From assembly GCA_902826515.1 (NCBI GenBank), contig CADEFD010000033.1, positions 1 to 42,407 of the forward strand: a stretch of DNA of 42,407 bases, given 5' to 3'. Below, in pieces: positions 19,114 to 27,923 of the stretch. The position numbers and the translations under genes are program-made. How positions within the stretch are numbered: position 1 is the stretch's first letter; every line of letters begins with the position of its first letter. The notes beneath the pieces were generated by a model. The model searched no databases and was not told the DNA's origin. It saw only the letters and a program-made list of their open reading frames with translations. The DNA comes from an uncultured Acidobacteriota bacterium. Lineage in GTDB: Bacteria > Acidobacteriota > Vicinamibacteria > Vicinamibacterales > UBA2999.

Positions 19114-19655
19114 TGCGCCTCCTGTCCGGTCCGGCGTGTGCCGGCCTCACGCTCGTCGCGCTGCTCGCCACGCAGTCTCCGGTCTTCGCGCAGGCGCCGG
19201 CGGCGCCCGCCGATCCCGGCGATCTGCGGCCGGCCGAGATCCAGCGGCTGTTCGACGCCTACTTCGTGATGGAGGCGCAGCAGACGCTCGGGCTGAGCGA
19301 CCAGCAGTACGCGCCGTTCCTCACGCGCCTCAAGGCCCTGCAGGAGACGCGCCGCCGTCACCTCACCTCGCGGGCTGCGCTCCTCGTGGACCTGGCGCGC
19401 ATGAGCGCACCGCGCGCGGCGCGGACCGCCGACGACGCCGCGCTCAAGGCCCAGCTCGCCGCGCTCCAGGAGCTCGAAGCGCGCAGCGCCGCCGAAGTGC
19501 GCAAGGCCTATGGCGATCTCGACGCGCTGCTCGATCCACGGCAGCAGGCACGCTTCCGCGTCTTCGAAGACCAGCTCGAGCGCCGCAAGCTCGAGCTGAT
19601 GCTGCGCGCCCGCCAGAACGCCAGGCAGCAGCGCCTGCAGCGCCGCCAGCAGTAG
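19110..19655 (+). CDS. Exported Spy/CpxP-like helical protein
   Basis: A 181-residue protein with a signal peptide (about 1-28, ending PVFAQ-A). The mature part is predicted almost entirely helical and very rich in Ala, Arg, Gln and Leu. TLGLSDQQYAPFLTRLKALQ, repeated LQELEARSAAEVRKAYGDLD and LLDPRQQARFRVFEDQLERRKLEL resemble the LTxxQ-type helices of the Spy/CpxP/CnrX group of periplasmic chaperones and sensors. It is the third gene of the sigma/anti-sigma cluster, overlapping the anti-sigma stop. That suggests a role in signalling envelope or metal stress to the anti-sigma factor, as CnrX-type proteins do. This role is an inference from gene order. Confidence 0.65.
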   Translation: MMRLLSGPACAGLTLVALLATQSPVFAQAPAAPADPGDLRPAEIQRLFDAYFVMEAQQTLGLSDQQYAPFLTRLKALQETRRRHLTSRAALLVDLARMSAPRAARTADDAALKAQLAALQELEARSAAEVRKAYGDLDALLDPRQQARFRVFEDQLERRKLELMLRARQNARQQRLQRRQQ

Positions 19656-19677
19656 CGCCTCGACCGGGCGGGCGCGC

Positions 19678-19683
19678 TACAAT
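19678..19683 (+). promoter_or_regulatory. -10 box before the exported unknown protein
   Basis: TACAAT 46 nt before the ATG at 19730. It predicts a leader of about 40 nt, with GAGGGCGG upstream of the start as a plausible ribosome binding site. Confidence 0.4.
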
Positions 19684-19729
19684 GGCGGAAGTTCCCGGCA
19701 CCGCCTGGCCGGGGTCGAGGGCGGACCCG

Positions 19730-20320
19730 ATGCGCACCAGATTCGTGCTGGCTCTCCTCACCGTGGCGATGGCCACCTCCGTCGCGGCGCAGTCGTCGCT
19801 GCAGACGCAGGCCGATGCGGCCTACGCGAAACTGCAGGCCGTGATGCGCGCCGTCGGACAGGCCGCGAAGGCGCCGGCCCGGCGCACGGTCTTCAGCCAG
19901 ACCGAGATGAACGCCTACCTCCGCTTCCGCGCGAACACCTGGCTGCCCACCGGCATCACCGAACCGAGCGTGCAGTTCATCGGCGGCAACCGCATCACCA
20001 CGGTCGTCACCGCCGATCTCGACGGCGTGCGGAAGAAGAGCTCCGGCGGCTGGTTCGATCCCACGGCGTATCTGAGCGGCCGCCTGCCGGTGCACGTGAC
20101 CGGCACCCTGGCCACGTCGGCGGGGAAGGGCCGCTTCCTGCTCGAAACGGCGACGGTTGACGGCATTCCGGTGCCGCGGGTCTTCATCGCGGAACTGCTG
20201 GCGTTCTACACCCGCTCGGCCGACAACCCGGCCGGCGTGCGTCTCGAGGAGCCGTTCGAGCTGCCCTCCGAGATCGAACGCATCGACGTCACGACCGGCC
20301 AGGCCGTCGTGATTCAGTGA
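19730..20320 (+). CDS. Exported protein of unknown function
   Basis: A 196-residue protein I do not recognise by name. The ATG at 19730 opens a clear signal peptide (MRTRFVLALLTVAMATSVAAQ, cleavage near 21). The mature part starts helical, then FSQTEMNAYLRFR leads into beta-rich sequence: VQFIGGNRITTVVTADLDGV, RLPVHVTGTLATSAGKGRFL, ATVDGIPVPRVFIAELLAFY. It ends ELPSEIERIDVTTGQAVVIQ. The layout (an E-hN-hL segment followed by strands) is loosely like lipid-binding DUF2140/DUF2993 proteins, which is only a guess. It has its own -10 box and precedes recG by 30 nt. Confidence 0.7.
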   Translation: MRTRFVLALLTVAMATSVAAQSSLQTQADAAYAKLQAVMRAVGQAAKAPARRTVFSQTEMNAYLRFRANTWLPTGITEPSVQFIGGNRITTVVTADLDGVRKKSSGGWFDPTAYLSGRLPVHVTGTLATSAGKGRFLLETATVDGIPVPRVFIAELLAFYTRSADNPAGVRLEEPFELPSEIERIDVTTGQAVVIQ

Positions 20321-20337
20321 CGCCGCCTCGCATTCGG

Positions 20338-20343
20338 TAAGAT
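20338..20343 (+). promoter_or_regulatory. -10 box, leaderless promoter of the recG operon
   Basis: TAAGAT is followed by 7 nt and the ATG at 20351. Confidence 0.5.
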
Positions 20344-20350
20344 CGCGGGG

Positions 20351-22447
20351 ATGGCCGACGATCCCCTGCAGACCCCGCTGCAGTTCCTGAAGGGTGTCGG
20401 GCCGCGGAAAGCCGCGGACCTGGAGAAGGCGGGGCTGCGTACGGTCGAAGACCTGCTCGTGCGTTTCCCGCGGCGGTTCGAGGACCGCAGCCGCTTCCAG
20501 CCGATCGCGTCGCTGCGCGCCGGCGGCACCGCCGCCATCCTCGGCGAGATCCTGACGTGCGGCGTGGCCCCGACGCGGCGCCAGGGGTTTGCCCTCTTCA
20601 CCGCGCTCGTGCAGGACGAGAGCGGCCAGGTGAAGGCGGTCTGGCCGAACCAGAAGTTCCTGAAGGACGTGCTCAAGCCGAAGATGAAGGTCGTGCTCTT
20701 CGGCCGCACCGAATACTGGGGCAGCCGCGGGCTGCAGCTCACCGCTCCCGAGTTCGAGGTGCTGCAGGAGGACGGCGAGAGCGAACCGCTGCACACCGGG
20801 CGCATCGTGCCGATCTACGAGCGCACCGGATCGGTCACGCCGAACATGCACCGCACGCTCGTGCATCGCGCCCTCGAGAGCCTCGCGGCGCCGCTGCCCG
20901 ACATCGTGCCGGCGGCGATGTCCGCCCGGCACGGCTGGCCCGATCGGCGCACGGCGTTCCGGCAGGCCCATTTTCCCGATCAGGGCACGTCGGTCGAAGC
21001 GCTGAACGTCTGCGGCACGCCGGCCCAGCGCCGCATCATCTTCGAGGACTTCTTCGTCTACCAGACGGGCCTCGCCCTGCGCCGCCGCCAGAACGCCGCC
21101 GTGCAGAAGCCGCACCTCATCGCCATCGACGACGCCCTGCGCGACCGCGTGCGCCAGGTGCTGCCCTTCAAGCTCACGGCGGGGCAGCGCGAGGCGGTGC
21201 GCGAGATCGTGGCCGACATGCAGCGCCGCTGGCCGATGCAGCGCCTGCTGCAGGGGGATGTCGGCTCGGGCAAGACCGTCGTGGCCTTCCTCGCCGCGAT
21301 GGTGGCCATGGAGAACGGCTACCAGGTGGCCGTGATGGCGCCGACAGAACTGCTCGCGGAACAGCACCTGCGCACGTTCCAGCGCTGGCTCTTCGGCACG
21401 CGCTTCCGCGTCGAGCTCCTCGTCGGCCGCAAGGGTGACGCCGCCCGGCGCAGGCTGGGCGAGGCGATTGCCGCCGGCGAGGTCTCGCTCGTCGTCGGCA
21501 CACACGCGCTCGTGCAGGACGCGGTGACCTTCCGCGCGCTGGCGCTCGCCATCGTGGACGAACAACATCGCTTCGGGGTCGTGCAGCGCGGCCTGCTCGC
21601 CGACAAGGGCCTGCATCCCGACGTGCTGCTCATGACGGCCACGCCGATTCCACGCACGCTGGCGCTCACGGCCTGCGGCGACATGGACGTCTCGGTGATG
21701 CGCGATCGCCCGCCGGGCCGGCAGCCGGTGCGCACGATCGTGCGCCCGGAGACCAGGCGCGACGAAGTCTACGGGCTGATGCGCGCGGCGGTGGCCGCCG
21801 GCCGGCAGGTCTACGTGGTCTACCCGATCATCGAGGAGTCCGAGAAGACCGACCTCAAGGCCGCGACCACGATGGCCGCGCACCTGGCCGACACGGTGTT
21901 CCCCGATCTGCGTGTCGAGTTGCTGCACGGCCGCCTCAAAGGCGACGAGAAGGAGGCCGTGATGCGGCGCTTCGTCGCCGGCGAGGTGCAGATCCTCGTC
22001 AGCACGACGGTCATCGAAGTGGGCGTCGACGTGCCGAACGCCACGGTGATGGTCGTCGAACATGCCGAACGGTTCGGCCTGGCGCAGCTCCATCAGCTGC
22101 GTGGGCGCATCGGGCGCGGCAGTGAGGCCTCGACCTGCGTGCTGCTCTACGACGCGCCGTGGAGCGAAGAATCGCGGGCCCGCCTGACGGCGCTCGCGGA
22201 GTCGGAGGACGGCTTCGCGCTGGCCGAAACGGATCTCCAGATTCGCGGCCCGGGCGACGTCTTCGGCACGCGCCAGTCGGGGCTGCCGTGGCTGCGCGCC
22301 GGCGACATGGTGCGCGACGCCGATCTTCTGGCGCTCGCGCATGAGGAGGCGCGGCGCCTCGTGGACGGCGACGCCGTGCCGCCGGCGCTCGCCGCGCACG
22401 TCGCGCGCGTCTGGCAGCAGCAGTTCGGCCTCGTGACGGTCGGGTAG
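20351..22447 (+). CDS. recG: ATP-dependent DNA helicase RecG
   Basis: Branch-specific helicase that remodels stalled replication forks and Holliday junctions (698 residues, normal length). The N-terminal wedge/OB region (about 1-200) begins LQFLKGVGPRKAADLEKAGL. The motor has Walker A GDVGSGKT (302-309), motif II as DEQHRFG (Asp403-His406), motif III TATPIPRTL, and motifs V/VI VSTTVIEVGVDVPNATVMVV and HQLRGRIGRG. The C-terminal FGTRQSGLPWLRAGD block is typical. It heads the recG-rsmD-coaD-aminotransferase operon, and its start is probably leaderless. Confidence 0.97.
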   Translation: MADDPLQTPLQFLKGVGPRKAADLEKAGLRTVEDLLVRFPRRFEDRSRFQPIASLRAGGTAAILGEILTCGVAPTRRQGFALFTALVQDESGQVKAVWPNQKFLKDVLKPKMKVVLFGRTEYWGSRGLQLTAPEFEVLQEDGESEPLHTGRIVPIYERTGSVTPNMHRTLVHRALESLAAPLPDIVPAAMSARHGWPDRRTAFRQAHFPDQGTSVEALNVCGTPAQRRIIFEDFFVYQTGLALRRRQNAAVQKPHLIAIDDALRDRVRQVLPFKLTAGQREAVREIVADMQRRWPMQRLLQGDVGSGKTVVAFLAAMVAMENGYQVAVMAPTELLAEQHLRTFQRWLFGTRFRVELLVGRKGDAARRRLGEAIAAGEVSLVVGTHALVQDAVTFRALALAIVDEQHRFGVVQRGLLADKGLHPDVLLMTATPIPRTLALTACGDMDVSVMRDRPPGRQPVRTIVRPETRRDEVYGLMRAAVAAGRQVYVVYPIIEESEKTDLKAATTMAAHLADTVFPDLRVELLHGRLKGDEKEAVMRRFVAGEVQILVSTTVIEVGVDVPNATVMVVEHAERFGLAQLHQLRGRIGRGSEASTCVLLYDAPWSEESRARLTALAESEDGFALAETDLQIRGPGDVFGTRQSGLPWLRAGDMVRDADLLALAHEEARRLVDGDAVPPALAAHVARVWQQQFGLVTVG

Positions 22448-22458
22448 GAGCGCCGCGC

Positions 22459-23022
22459 ATGCGCATCATCGCCGGCACCGCCCGCGGCCGCATCCTCCAG
22501 TCGCCCACGTGGGAGGGCGTGCGGCCCACCTCCGATCGCCTGCGCGAGACCCTCTTCAACGTGCTCGGCGCCGAGATCGAGGGGGCCCGGCTGCTCGACG
22601 TCTGTGCCGGCACCGGCGCCATCGCGATCGAGGCGCTCAGCCGCGGCGCGGCGAGCGCCACGTGCCTCGAACACGACGCCCGCGGCGTCGCGCTCATCGC
22701 CGCCAATGCCGCCCACTGCGGCCTCGCGAAAGGCTGTATCATCGTGCGGGGCACGGCGCCCGAACATCTGACGGGCGCGCGGCTCGGCGGGCCGTTCGAC
22801 CTCATCGTCCTCGACCCGCCCTATGCCGCTTCCTGGATCGACGAGGCCGTGCGAGCGGCCGCGGCGCTCCTGGCCCCGGGCGGACGTCTGGCACTCGAAC
22901 ATGCGGCCACACGTGCGGCGCCCGCGGTGACGGGCCTCGTCCTCGAGCGGACCAGGCGGGCAGGGGATTCGGCGCTGAGCACGTATCGCGCCGCCACGGA
23001 CAGAGGAGCGCAGCACCCATGA
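22459..23022 (+). CDS. rsmD: 16S rRNA (guanine966-N2)-methyltransferase
   Basis: SAM-dependent methylation of G966 in 16S rRNA (187 residues). RIIAGTARGR at the N-terminus, RPTSDRLRETLFNVL, the SAM-binding LLDVCAGTGAIAIEALSRGA and the catalytic DPPY motif (Asp119-Tyr122) identify it. AGGAG lies 8 nt before the ATG at 22459. The last four bases overlap coaD, a pairing of neighbours common across bacteria. Nothing is unusual in the core. Confidence 0.95.
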   Translation: MRIIAGTARGRILQSPTWEGVRPTSDRLRETLFNVLGAEIEGARLLDVCAGTGAIAIEALSRGAASATCLEHDARGVALIAANAAHCGLAKGCIIVRGTAPEHLTGARLGGPFDLIVLDPPYAASWIDEAVRAAAALLAPGGRLALEHAATRAAPAVTGLVLERTRRAGDSALSTYRAATDRGAQHP

Positions 23023-23555
23023 GCACGAGCGGCACCCCCGGCGCGCGCCTCGCGATCTATCCCGGGTCGTTCGATCCGATCACGAACGGCCATGTGGACA
23101 TCATCGAGCGCGGCCTGCGACTCTTCGACCGGGTGGTCGTCGCCGTGCTCCGCAACGAAACCAAGGCGCCGCTCTTCAGCGCCGCCGAGCGCGTGCAGCT
23201 CATTCGCGACGTCTTCCGCGACCGGCCCGGCCTCGAGGTCGACACCTTCGAGGGCCTCCTCGTCGACTACGCGGCCGCGCGCGGCGCGGCCGTCATCGTG
23301 AAGGGCCTGCGCTCGATCGCCGACTACGAGTATGAAGCGCAGATGGCGCTCATGAACCGCCGCCTCCGGCCGGCCATCGAGACGATGTTCCTGATGCCGG
23401 CCGAACCCTACGCCTACACCAGCTCGCGCCTCATCAAGGAAGTGTGCCGGCTGGGGGGCGATATCCGCGGGCTCGTCCCCCCACTGGTCGAGGATCGGCT
23501 GCAGCGCACCTTCGCGGCTGCGCGCGATCCCCTCAACGCTCCGAGGCACGTATGA
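23019..23555 (+). CDS. coaD: Phosphopantetheine adenylyltransferase
   Basis: Transfers AMP from ATP to 4'-phosphopantetheine, the fourth step of coenzyme A synthesis (178 residues). The nucleotidyltransferase motif TNGH (22-25) follows YPGSFDP. VKGLRSIADYEYEAQMALMN and the YTSSRLIKEV segment (the family ISSTxxR region) are intact. The ATG at 23019 overlaps the rsmD stop (ATGA), with AGAGGAG 10 nt or so upstream. The protein is a little longer than the usual 160 residues because of a short N-terminal extension (MSTSGTPGA) and C-terminal tail. Confidence 0.95.
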   Translation: MSTSGTPGARLAIYPGSFDPITNGHVDIIERGLRLFDRVVVAVLRNETKAPLFSAAERVQLIRDVFRDRPGLEVDTFEGLLVDYAAARGAAVIVKGLRSIADYEYEAQMALMNRRLRPAIETMFLMPAEPYAYTSSRLIKEVCRLGGDIRGLVPPLVEDRLQRTFAAARDPLNAPRHV

Positions 23556-24754
23556 CGTTCGCCGCCCGCATGGCCCGCGTGGCCCCATCGCCCACCCTGA
23601 AGGTTGCCGCCGAAGCCGACCGCCTGCGCCGCGCCGGCGTGGACGTGGTCGATTTCGGCGCCGGCGAGCCCGACTTCCAGACGCCGAAGAACGTGCTCGA
23701 GGCCGCCCATCGCGCCATCGACGCGGGATTCACCAAGTACACGCCGTCGGCCGGCGCCGCCGATGTCCGCGAAGCGGTCGTCGCGCGGGCGCGTGAAGAC
23801 TACGGCGTGCCATACACGACGGGCGAGGTCATCGTGTCGGCCGGCGCCAAGCAGGCGCTCTACAACGCCGCCGTCGTGCTCTTCGACGACGGCGACGAAG
23901 TGATCACCCACTCGCCGTTCTGGCCGACCATCGTCGATCAGGTACTGCTCTGCGGCGCCACGCCGGTGCTGGCGCGCGGCCGCCGCGAGCGCGGCTTCGT
24001 CGTCGAGGCCGACGAGATCCTCGACCGCGTCACGCCGAAGACGAAGGCCATCATCCTGAATTCGCCGTGCAACCCGACCGGCGCCGTCATGCACGAAGAC
24101 ACGGTGGCCGCCATCGCCGACCACTGCGCGAAGACGGGCGTGTGGGTCATCGTGGATCTCACCTACGACAAACTCATCTACGAGCCGGTGCCGCACAACC
24201 TCGTGCAGGTATTGACCGACCGGCACCGCGAGCGCACGGTCATCTGCAGCTCGGCCTCGAAGGCTTACGCGATGACCGGCTGGCGCGCCGGCTGGTCGCT
24301 CGGCCCGAAAGACTTCATCACCGCCTGCAACACGGTGCAGGGCCACGCCACCTCGAACGTCTCGTCGATTACCCAGAAGGCGCTCGTCGAGGCGCTCACC
24401 GGTCCGCAGGACGCCGTGACGACCATGCTCACCGAATACCGCGGCCGCCGCGACGAGACGCTCGGCTGGCTCACGAGCGACAGCCGCGTCGAGTGCCTGA
24501 AGCCCGGCGGCGCGTTCTATCTCTTCCCCTACATCGCCGAGCTGCTCGCGCCGTGCGGCGTGAAGACCTCCGCGGAGTTCGCCGACCAGCTGCTGGCCGA
24601 CGCCCGCGTGGCGCTCACGGCGGGTGAGGGGTTCGATGCGCCCGGCTTCGTGCGCATCTCCTACGCCACCTCGCGCGACCGCCTGCGCGAAGGCGTGACG
24701 CGCCTGCAGGAATTCGTGCACGCGCGCCAGCGCGGCGCGACGACGGCCCGGTAG
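23552..24754 (+). CDS. Pyridoxal-phosphate aminotransferase, aspartate aminotransferase type (class I/II)
   Basis: A 400-residue fold-type I aminotransferase. DFGAGEPDFQTPKNV, KYTPSAGAADVREAV, SAGAKQALYN, LNSPCNPTGAVM, the PLP-binding SSASKAYAMTGWRAGW (Lys237) and the C-terminal RISYATSRDRLREGV are typical of the 1-gamma/thermophilic aspartate (or prephenate) aminotransferases. The substrate is most likely aspartate/2-oxoglutarate. Prephenate activity, which would complement the upstream tyrA, is possible in this subgroup but not shown. The ATG overlaps the coaD stop by 4 bases. A glycolate oxidase-like gene starts 3 nt after the stop. Confidence 0.9.
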   Translation: MTFAARMARVAPSPTLKVAAEADRLRRAGVDVVDFGAGEPDFQTPKNVLEAAHRAIDAGFTKYTPSAGAADVREAVVARAREDYGVPYTTGEVIVSAGAKQALYNAAVVLFDDGDEVITHSPFWPTIVDQVLLCGATPVLARGRRERGFVVEADEILDRVTPKTKAIILNSPCNPTGAVMHEDTVAAIADHCAKTGVWVIVDLTYDKLIYEPVPHNLVQVLTDRHRERTVICSSASKAYAMTGWRAGWSLGPKDFITACNTVQGHATSNVSSITQKALVEALTGPQDAVTTMLTEYRGRRDETLGWLTSDSRVECLKPGGAFYLFPYIAELLAPCGVKTSAEFADQLLADARVALTAGEGFDAPGFVRISYATSRDRLREGVTRLQEFVHARQRGATTAR

Positions 24755-24757
24755 CCC

Positions 24758-26182
24758 GTGCTCGACGCGCTGCGCGCCACTCTCGCCGGCATCGTCGGCG
24801 CGCCGTGGGTCTCATCCGACCCGGTCGTGCTCGACACGGCCGGACGCGATGCCCTCAAGCGCGGCCACCGGCCCGACCTCGTGGTCACGCCGGGCACGAC
24901 CGCCGAGGTCGCGGCCATCGCCCGCGCCTGTCACGATGCCCGCGTGCCGATGACCGTGCGCGGCGCCGGCACCGGCTACACCGGCGGCGCGGTGCCGATC
25001 CGCGGCGGCATCGTCATCGCGATGTCGCGCTTCGACCGCATCCTCGACATCGACGAGGCGAACCTGCTCGCCGTCGTGCAGCCGAACGTCATCACGGGCG
25101 CCCTGCACACGGCGGTCGAGGCGCGCGGGCTCTTCTATCCGCCCGATCCGGCCAGCCTCGCCGAATGCGCGATCGGCGGCAACGTCGCCGAATGTGCGGG
25201 CGGTCCCCGCGCCTTCAAGTACGGCACGACGCGCCGCTACGTGCTGGCGCTCGAAGCGGTGCTGCCCACCGGCGAGATCCTGCACACCGGCAGCCGCGCA
25301 GTGAAGAACGTCACCGGCTACGCCCTCACGGACCTGCTCGTGGGCTCCGAAGGCACGCTCGCCATCATCACGGAAGTGACGGTACGCCTGCTGCCGAAGC
25401 CTGCCGCGCGCCACACGTTCGCCGCCACCTATCCGACCATCGACGACGCTGCCGGCGCCGTCGGCGCGATCGTCGCCGCCGGCGTCGTGCCGGCCACGCT
25501 CGAACTCATCGACTCCGCCTCGCTCGACGCCGTGGCCGCGCATCTCGGCCGGCCGATGGCGCCGCCAGGCACCGCCGCGCTGCTGCTCGTCGAAGTGGAC
25601 GGCGGGGCAGCGGCCGTGCTCGAAGAGGCGCGGCTCGCCCGCGAGGCCTGTGTCGCCGCCGGCGCCACGTCGCTCGTGACTGCCGACAGCGACGAGGCCC
25701 GCGCCGCCGTGTGGGAAGCGCGCCGCGAGTTGTCGTATGCGCTGCGGCGGCTGGCGCCGCGCAAGATCAATCACGACGTCGTGGTGCCGCGCGGCCGCGT
25801 GCCCGAACTCTACCGGCTCATCGACGACGTGCGCCGCCGACACGGCCTCGTGGTCGCCGCCTTCGGCCATGCCGGCGACGGCAACATCCACGTCAACCTG
25901 ATGGTCGATCCCGACGATGCCGGCGAGATGGCGCGCGCCACGGCCGCGGAGCACGACCTCTTCACCGGCGTCGTCGCGCTCGACGGATCGATCTCGGGTG
26001 AACACGGCATCGGCTACGCGAAGGCGAAATACCTCGGCCTGCAGTTGTCCGAGGCGGAGCTCGCGCTCATGGCGCGCCTCAAGCACGCCTTCGATCCGCA
26101 CGGCGTGCTCAATCCCGGCAAGATGTGGGAGACGACGCCCGAGGACCTGCGCGGGCTGTCGGCTGAACGCGCCGGCGACTGA
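24758..26182 (+). CDS. glcD: FAD-linked oxidase, GlcD family
   Basis: Flavoprotein subunit related to glycolate oxidase GlcD and D-lactate dehydrogenases (474 residues). The FAD-binding region (about 45-220) includes TVRGAGTGYTGGAVP and LAECAIGGNVAECAGGPRAF, and VTGYALTDLLVGSEGTLAII ends it. The C-terminal cap has AFGHAGDGNIHVNLM and SGEHGIGYAK with the substrate-binding His residues. The oxidised 2-hydroxyacid may be glycolate, D-lactate or 2-hydroxyglutarate; GlcE and GlcF partners are absent here. The GTG start follows the aminotransferase stop by 3 nt, so it is the last gene of the recG operon. Confidence 0.88.
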   Translation: MLDALRATLAGIVGAPWVSSDPVVLDTAGRDALKRGHRPDLVVTPGTTAEVAAIARACHDARVPMTVRGAGTGYTGGAVPIRGGIVIAMSRFDRILDIDEANLLAVVQPNVITGALHTAVEARGLFYPPDPASLAECAIGGNVAECAGGPRAFKYGTTRRYVLALEAVLPTGEILHTGSRAVKNVTGYALTDLLVGSEGTLAIITEVTVRLLPKPAARHTFAATYPTIDDAAGAVGAIVAAGVVPATLELIDSASLDAVAAHLGRPMAPPGTAALLLVEVDGGAAAVLEEARLAREACVAAGATSLVTADSDEARAAVWEARRELSYALRRLAPRKINHDVVVPRGRVPELYRLIDDVRRRHGLVVAAFGHAGDGNIHVNLMVDPDDAGEMARATAAEHDLFTGVVALDGSISGEHGIGYAKAKYLGLQLSEAELALMARLKHAFDPHGVLNPGKMWETTPEDLRGLSAERAGD

Positions 26183-26189
26183 GCGGGGG

Positions 26190-27860
26190 TCAGTCGCGCG
26201 TGGCAACCAGCACGATCCGCTGCACGTCGCGCGCGGGATCGGGCCACAGGAATGACCGCAGGCGCAGGCCGGCTTCATTCAGATACGCGAACTCCGCCAG
26301 GCGACGCCCCTTGTGCGCCCCGGCCGCCTCCACGCGATCGAGATCCGCCACCGGCACGACGATGAGCGCCCGTCCGGCCTGGCCGAGGAACGCGGTGAGC
26401 TGCTCGTCGTTGATGAGATCGGTCTGCTTCAGACCGGTGTAAAAGACGAGATTCCGCACGAACACCCGCGAGACGCCGATCGGCTCCTCGGCCCGTCGCG
26501 CCGCCTTCACCGCCTGCGCGGCCTTGTGCACGGCATCTTCCGGCCCGCCCGCCAGTCCGCCGATGACGAGCGCCGGCAGGGCGAGACTGCTGCCGATGGC
26601 GAGCACCCAGGGCGCATCGCGCCAGGCGCGGGTGAGGGCGGTCGCCACCACCGCCAGGCCGGCCAGCATGATGACCACGGCGGCGACGGCACTGTGGAGC
26701 GGCGGCAACTCCACGAAGAGCGGCCGGGCGCGCCAGAGCAGGGCGCCGGCGAGTATCAGGATGGCGCCCGACGCGATCGACGCCCACTGCAGCCCGCGGT
26801 CGGGACGCGACTGGTAGAGCCCGCCGTCGAGGCCGCGGCGCGATCGCACGCGGTCCATGATGCCGTGGGCGAGCAGCAGCGCGAGCGGCGGCAGGAGCGG
26901 GAGCACGTAGCGCGGCTGCTTGCCGACCGAGAGCGTGAGGATGGCGAGCGGCGCCAGCACCCAGATGGCAAGGCGCGTCTCGAGGCTGCCAGGACCGCCG
27001 CGCCCGGTCAGCAGCCGCAGGAAGGCGCCGGCGCCGAGCAGCAGGAAGGGCGACCACGGCGCCACGCCGCCGAAGATGACCGGACCGTAATACCACCACG
27101 GACGCGGCTCGTTGAAGCGGTCGGTGGCGAACCGTTCGAAGTTGTCGCCGACGAAGAAGCTGTCGAGGTACGGCATGCCGTGCCGCCACCACATCGCGAG
27201 ATACCAGGGCGCCGCCACCACCACGAACACGCCGGCCGCCGCGGCGAGGTCGGCGAGGCCGACGCGCGACTGGCGCCGCTCGATGGCGACGATCGGCCCG
27301 ATGACGACCGCCGGCAGCACGAGCGCGAGCGGGCCCTTCGTGAGGAAGCCGAGGGCGGCAGCCACGGCCGCGGCGATGAGCCATTGCCGCGGACGCGGTA
27401 CCCGGTCGCCCACGGCCACGAGCGCGCAGCCGATGGTGGCGGTGACGAAGAGCGCGAGCGGGAGGTCGGGCAGCGCCATCCGTCCGAGCGCCACGTAGCC
27501 GAAACTCGTCGCCACGATCGCGCCGGCCAGGAGCGCCGTGTCGTCGTCGTACCAGCGGCGGGCGATCCCGGCGGTGACGAAGACGAGAGCGATGCCCGAG
27601 ACCGCGGCCCACAGCCGGGCCGAGGCCTCGCCCGGACCGGTCACCGCGAAGGTCGCGGCGGTGGCCCAGTAGTAGAGGATCGGCTTCTGGAAACGCGGCT
27701 CGTAGTTGTAGTACGGCGTCAGCCAGTCGCCGGATTCGACCATCTCGCGCGCCGCCTCGGCGTAGAACGCCTCGTCGGAGTCGGTCATCGCCGGTGCGCC
27801 CAGCCCTACGAAGAAGGTGAGGCCCGCGAGCACGAGCAGAGGAGCGAGCGACCGTCGCAC
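26190..27860 (-). CDS. Glycosyltransferase family 39 (ArnT-like) membrane protein
   Basis: A 556-residue polytopic transferase of the PMT/ArnT type, which uses polyprenyl-phosphate sugars outside the inner membrane. The first periplasmic loop holds the acidic motif TDSDEAFYAEAAREM (Asp27, Asp29-Glu30), followed by PYYNYEPRFQKPILYYWATA, as in ArnT. There are ten or more hydrophobic segments, then a soluble C-terminal domain of about 120 residues. The start is the GTG at 27860, because family homology begins there and TACAAT stands 6 nt upstream; the open frame beyond it runs over the promoter. No lipid A or aminoarabinose genes are nearby, so the acceptor is unknown. It converges with glcD. 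Confidence 0.85.
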   Translation of the reverse strand: MRRSLAPLLVLAGLTFFVGLGAPAMTDSDEAFYAEAAREMVESGDWLTPYYNYEPRFQKPILYYWATAATFAVTGPGEASARLWAAVSGIALVFVTAGIARRWYDDDTALLAGAIVATSFGYVALGRMALPDLPLALFVTATIGCALVAVGDRVPRPRQWLIAAAVAAALGFLTKGPLALVLPAVVIGPIVAIERRQSRVGLADLAAAAGVFVVVAAPWYLAMWWRHGMPYLDSFFVGDNFERFATDRFNEPRPWWYYGPVIFGGVAPWSPFLLLGAGAFLRLLTGRGGPGSLETRLAIWVLAPLAILTLSVGKQPRYVLPLLPPLALLLAHGIMDRVRSRRGLDGGLYQSRPDRGLQWASIASGAILILAGALLWRARPLFVELPPLHSAVAAVVIMLAGLAVVATALTRAWRDAPWVLAIGSSLALPALVIGGLAGGPEDAVHKAAQAVKAARRAEEPIGVSRVFVRNLVFYTGLKQTDLINDEQLTAFLGQAGRALIVVPVADLDRVEAAGAHKGRRLAEFAYLNEAGLRLRSFLWPDPARDVQRIVLVATRD

Positions 27861-27866
27861 CCTGCG

Positions 27867-27872
27867 ATTGTA
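27867..27872 (-). promoter_or_regulatory. -10 box, leaderless promoter of the GT39 gene
   Basis: Minus-strand TACAAT followed by exactly 6 nt and the GTG at 27860. Confidence 0.55.
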
Positions 27873-27909
27873 GCGGCTGCGGGCGGAATTCGGGCACTCG
27901 GCCGCACGG

Positions 27910-27915
27910 TATACT
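27910..27915 (+). promoter_or_regulatory. -10 box, leaderless promoter of the CDGSH protein
   Basis: TATACT followed by 8 nt and the ATG at 27924. It diverges from the GT39 promoter 38 bp away. Confidence 0.55.
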
Positions 27916-27923
27916 GCCCGGGC

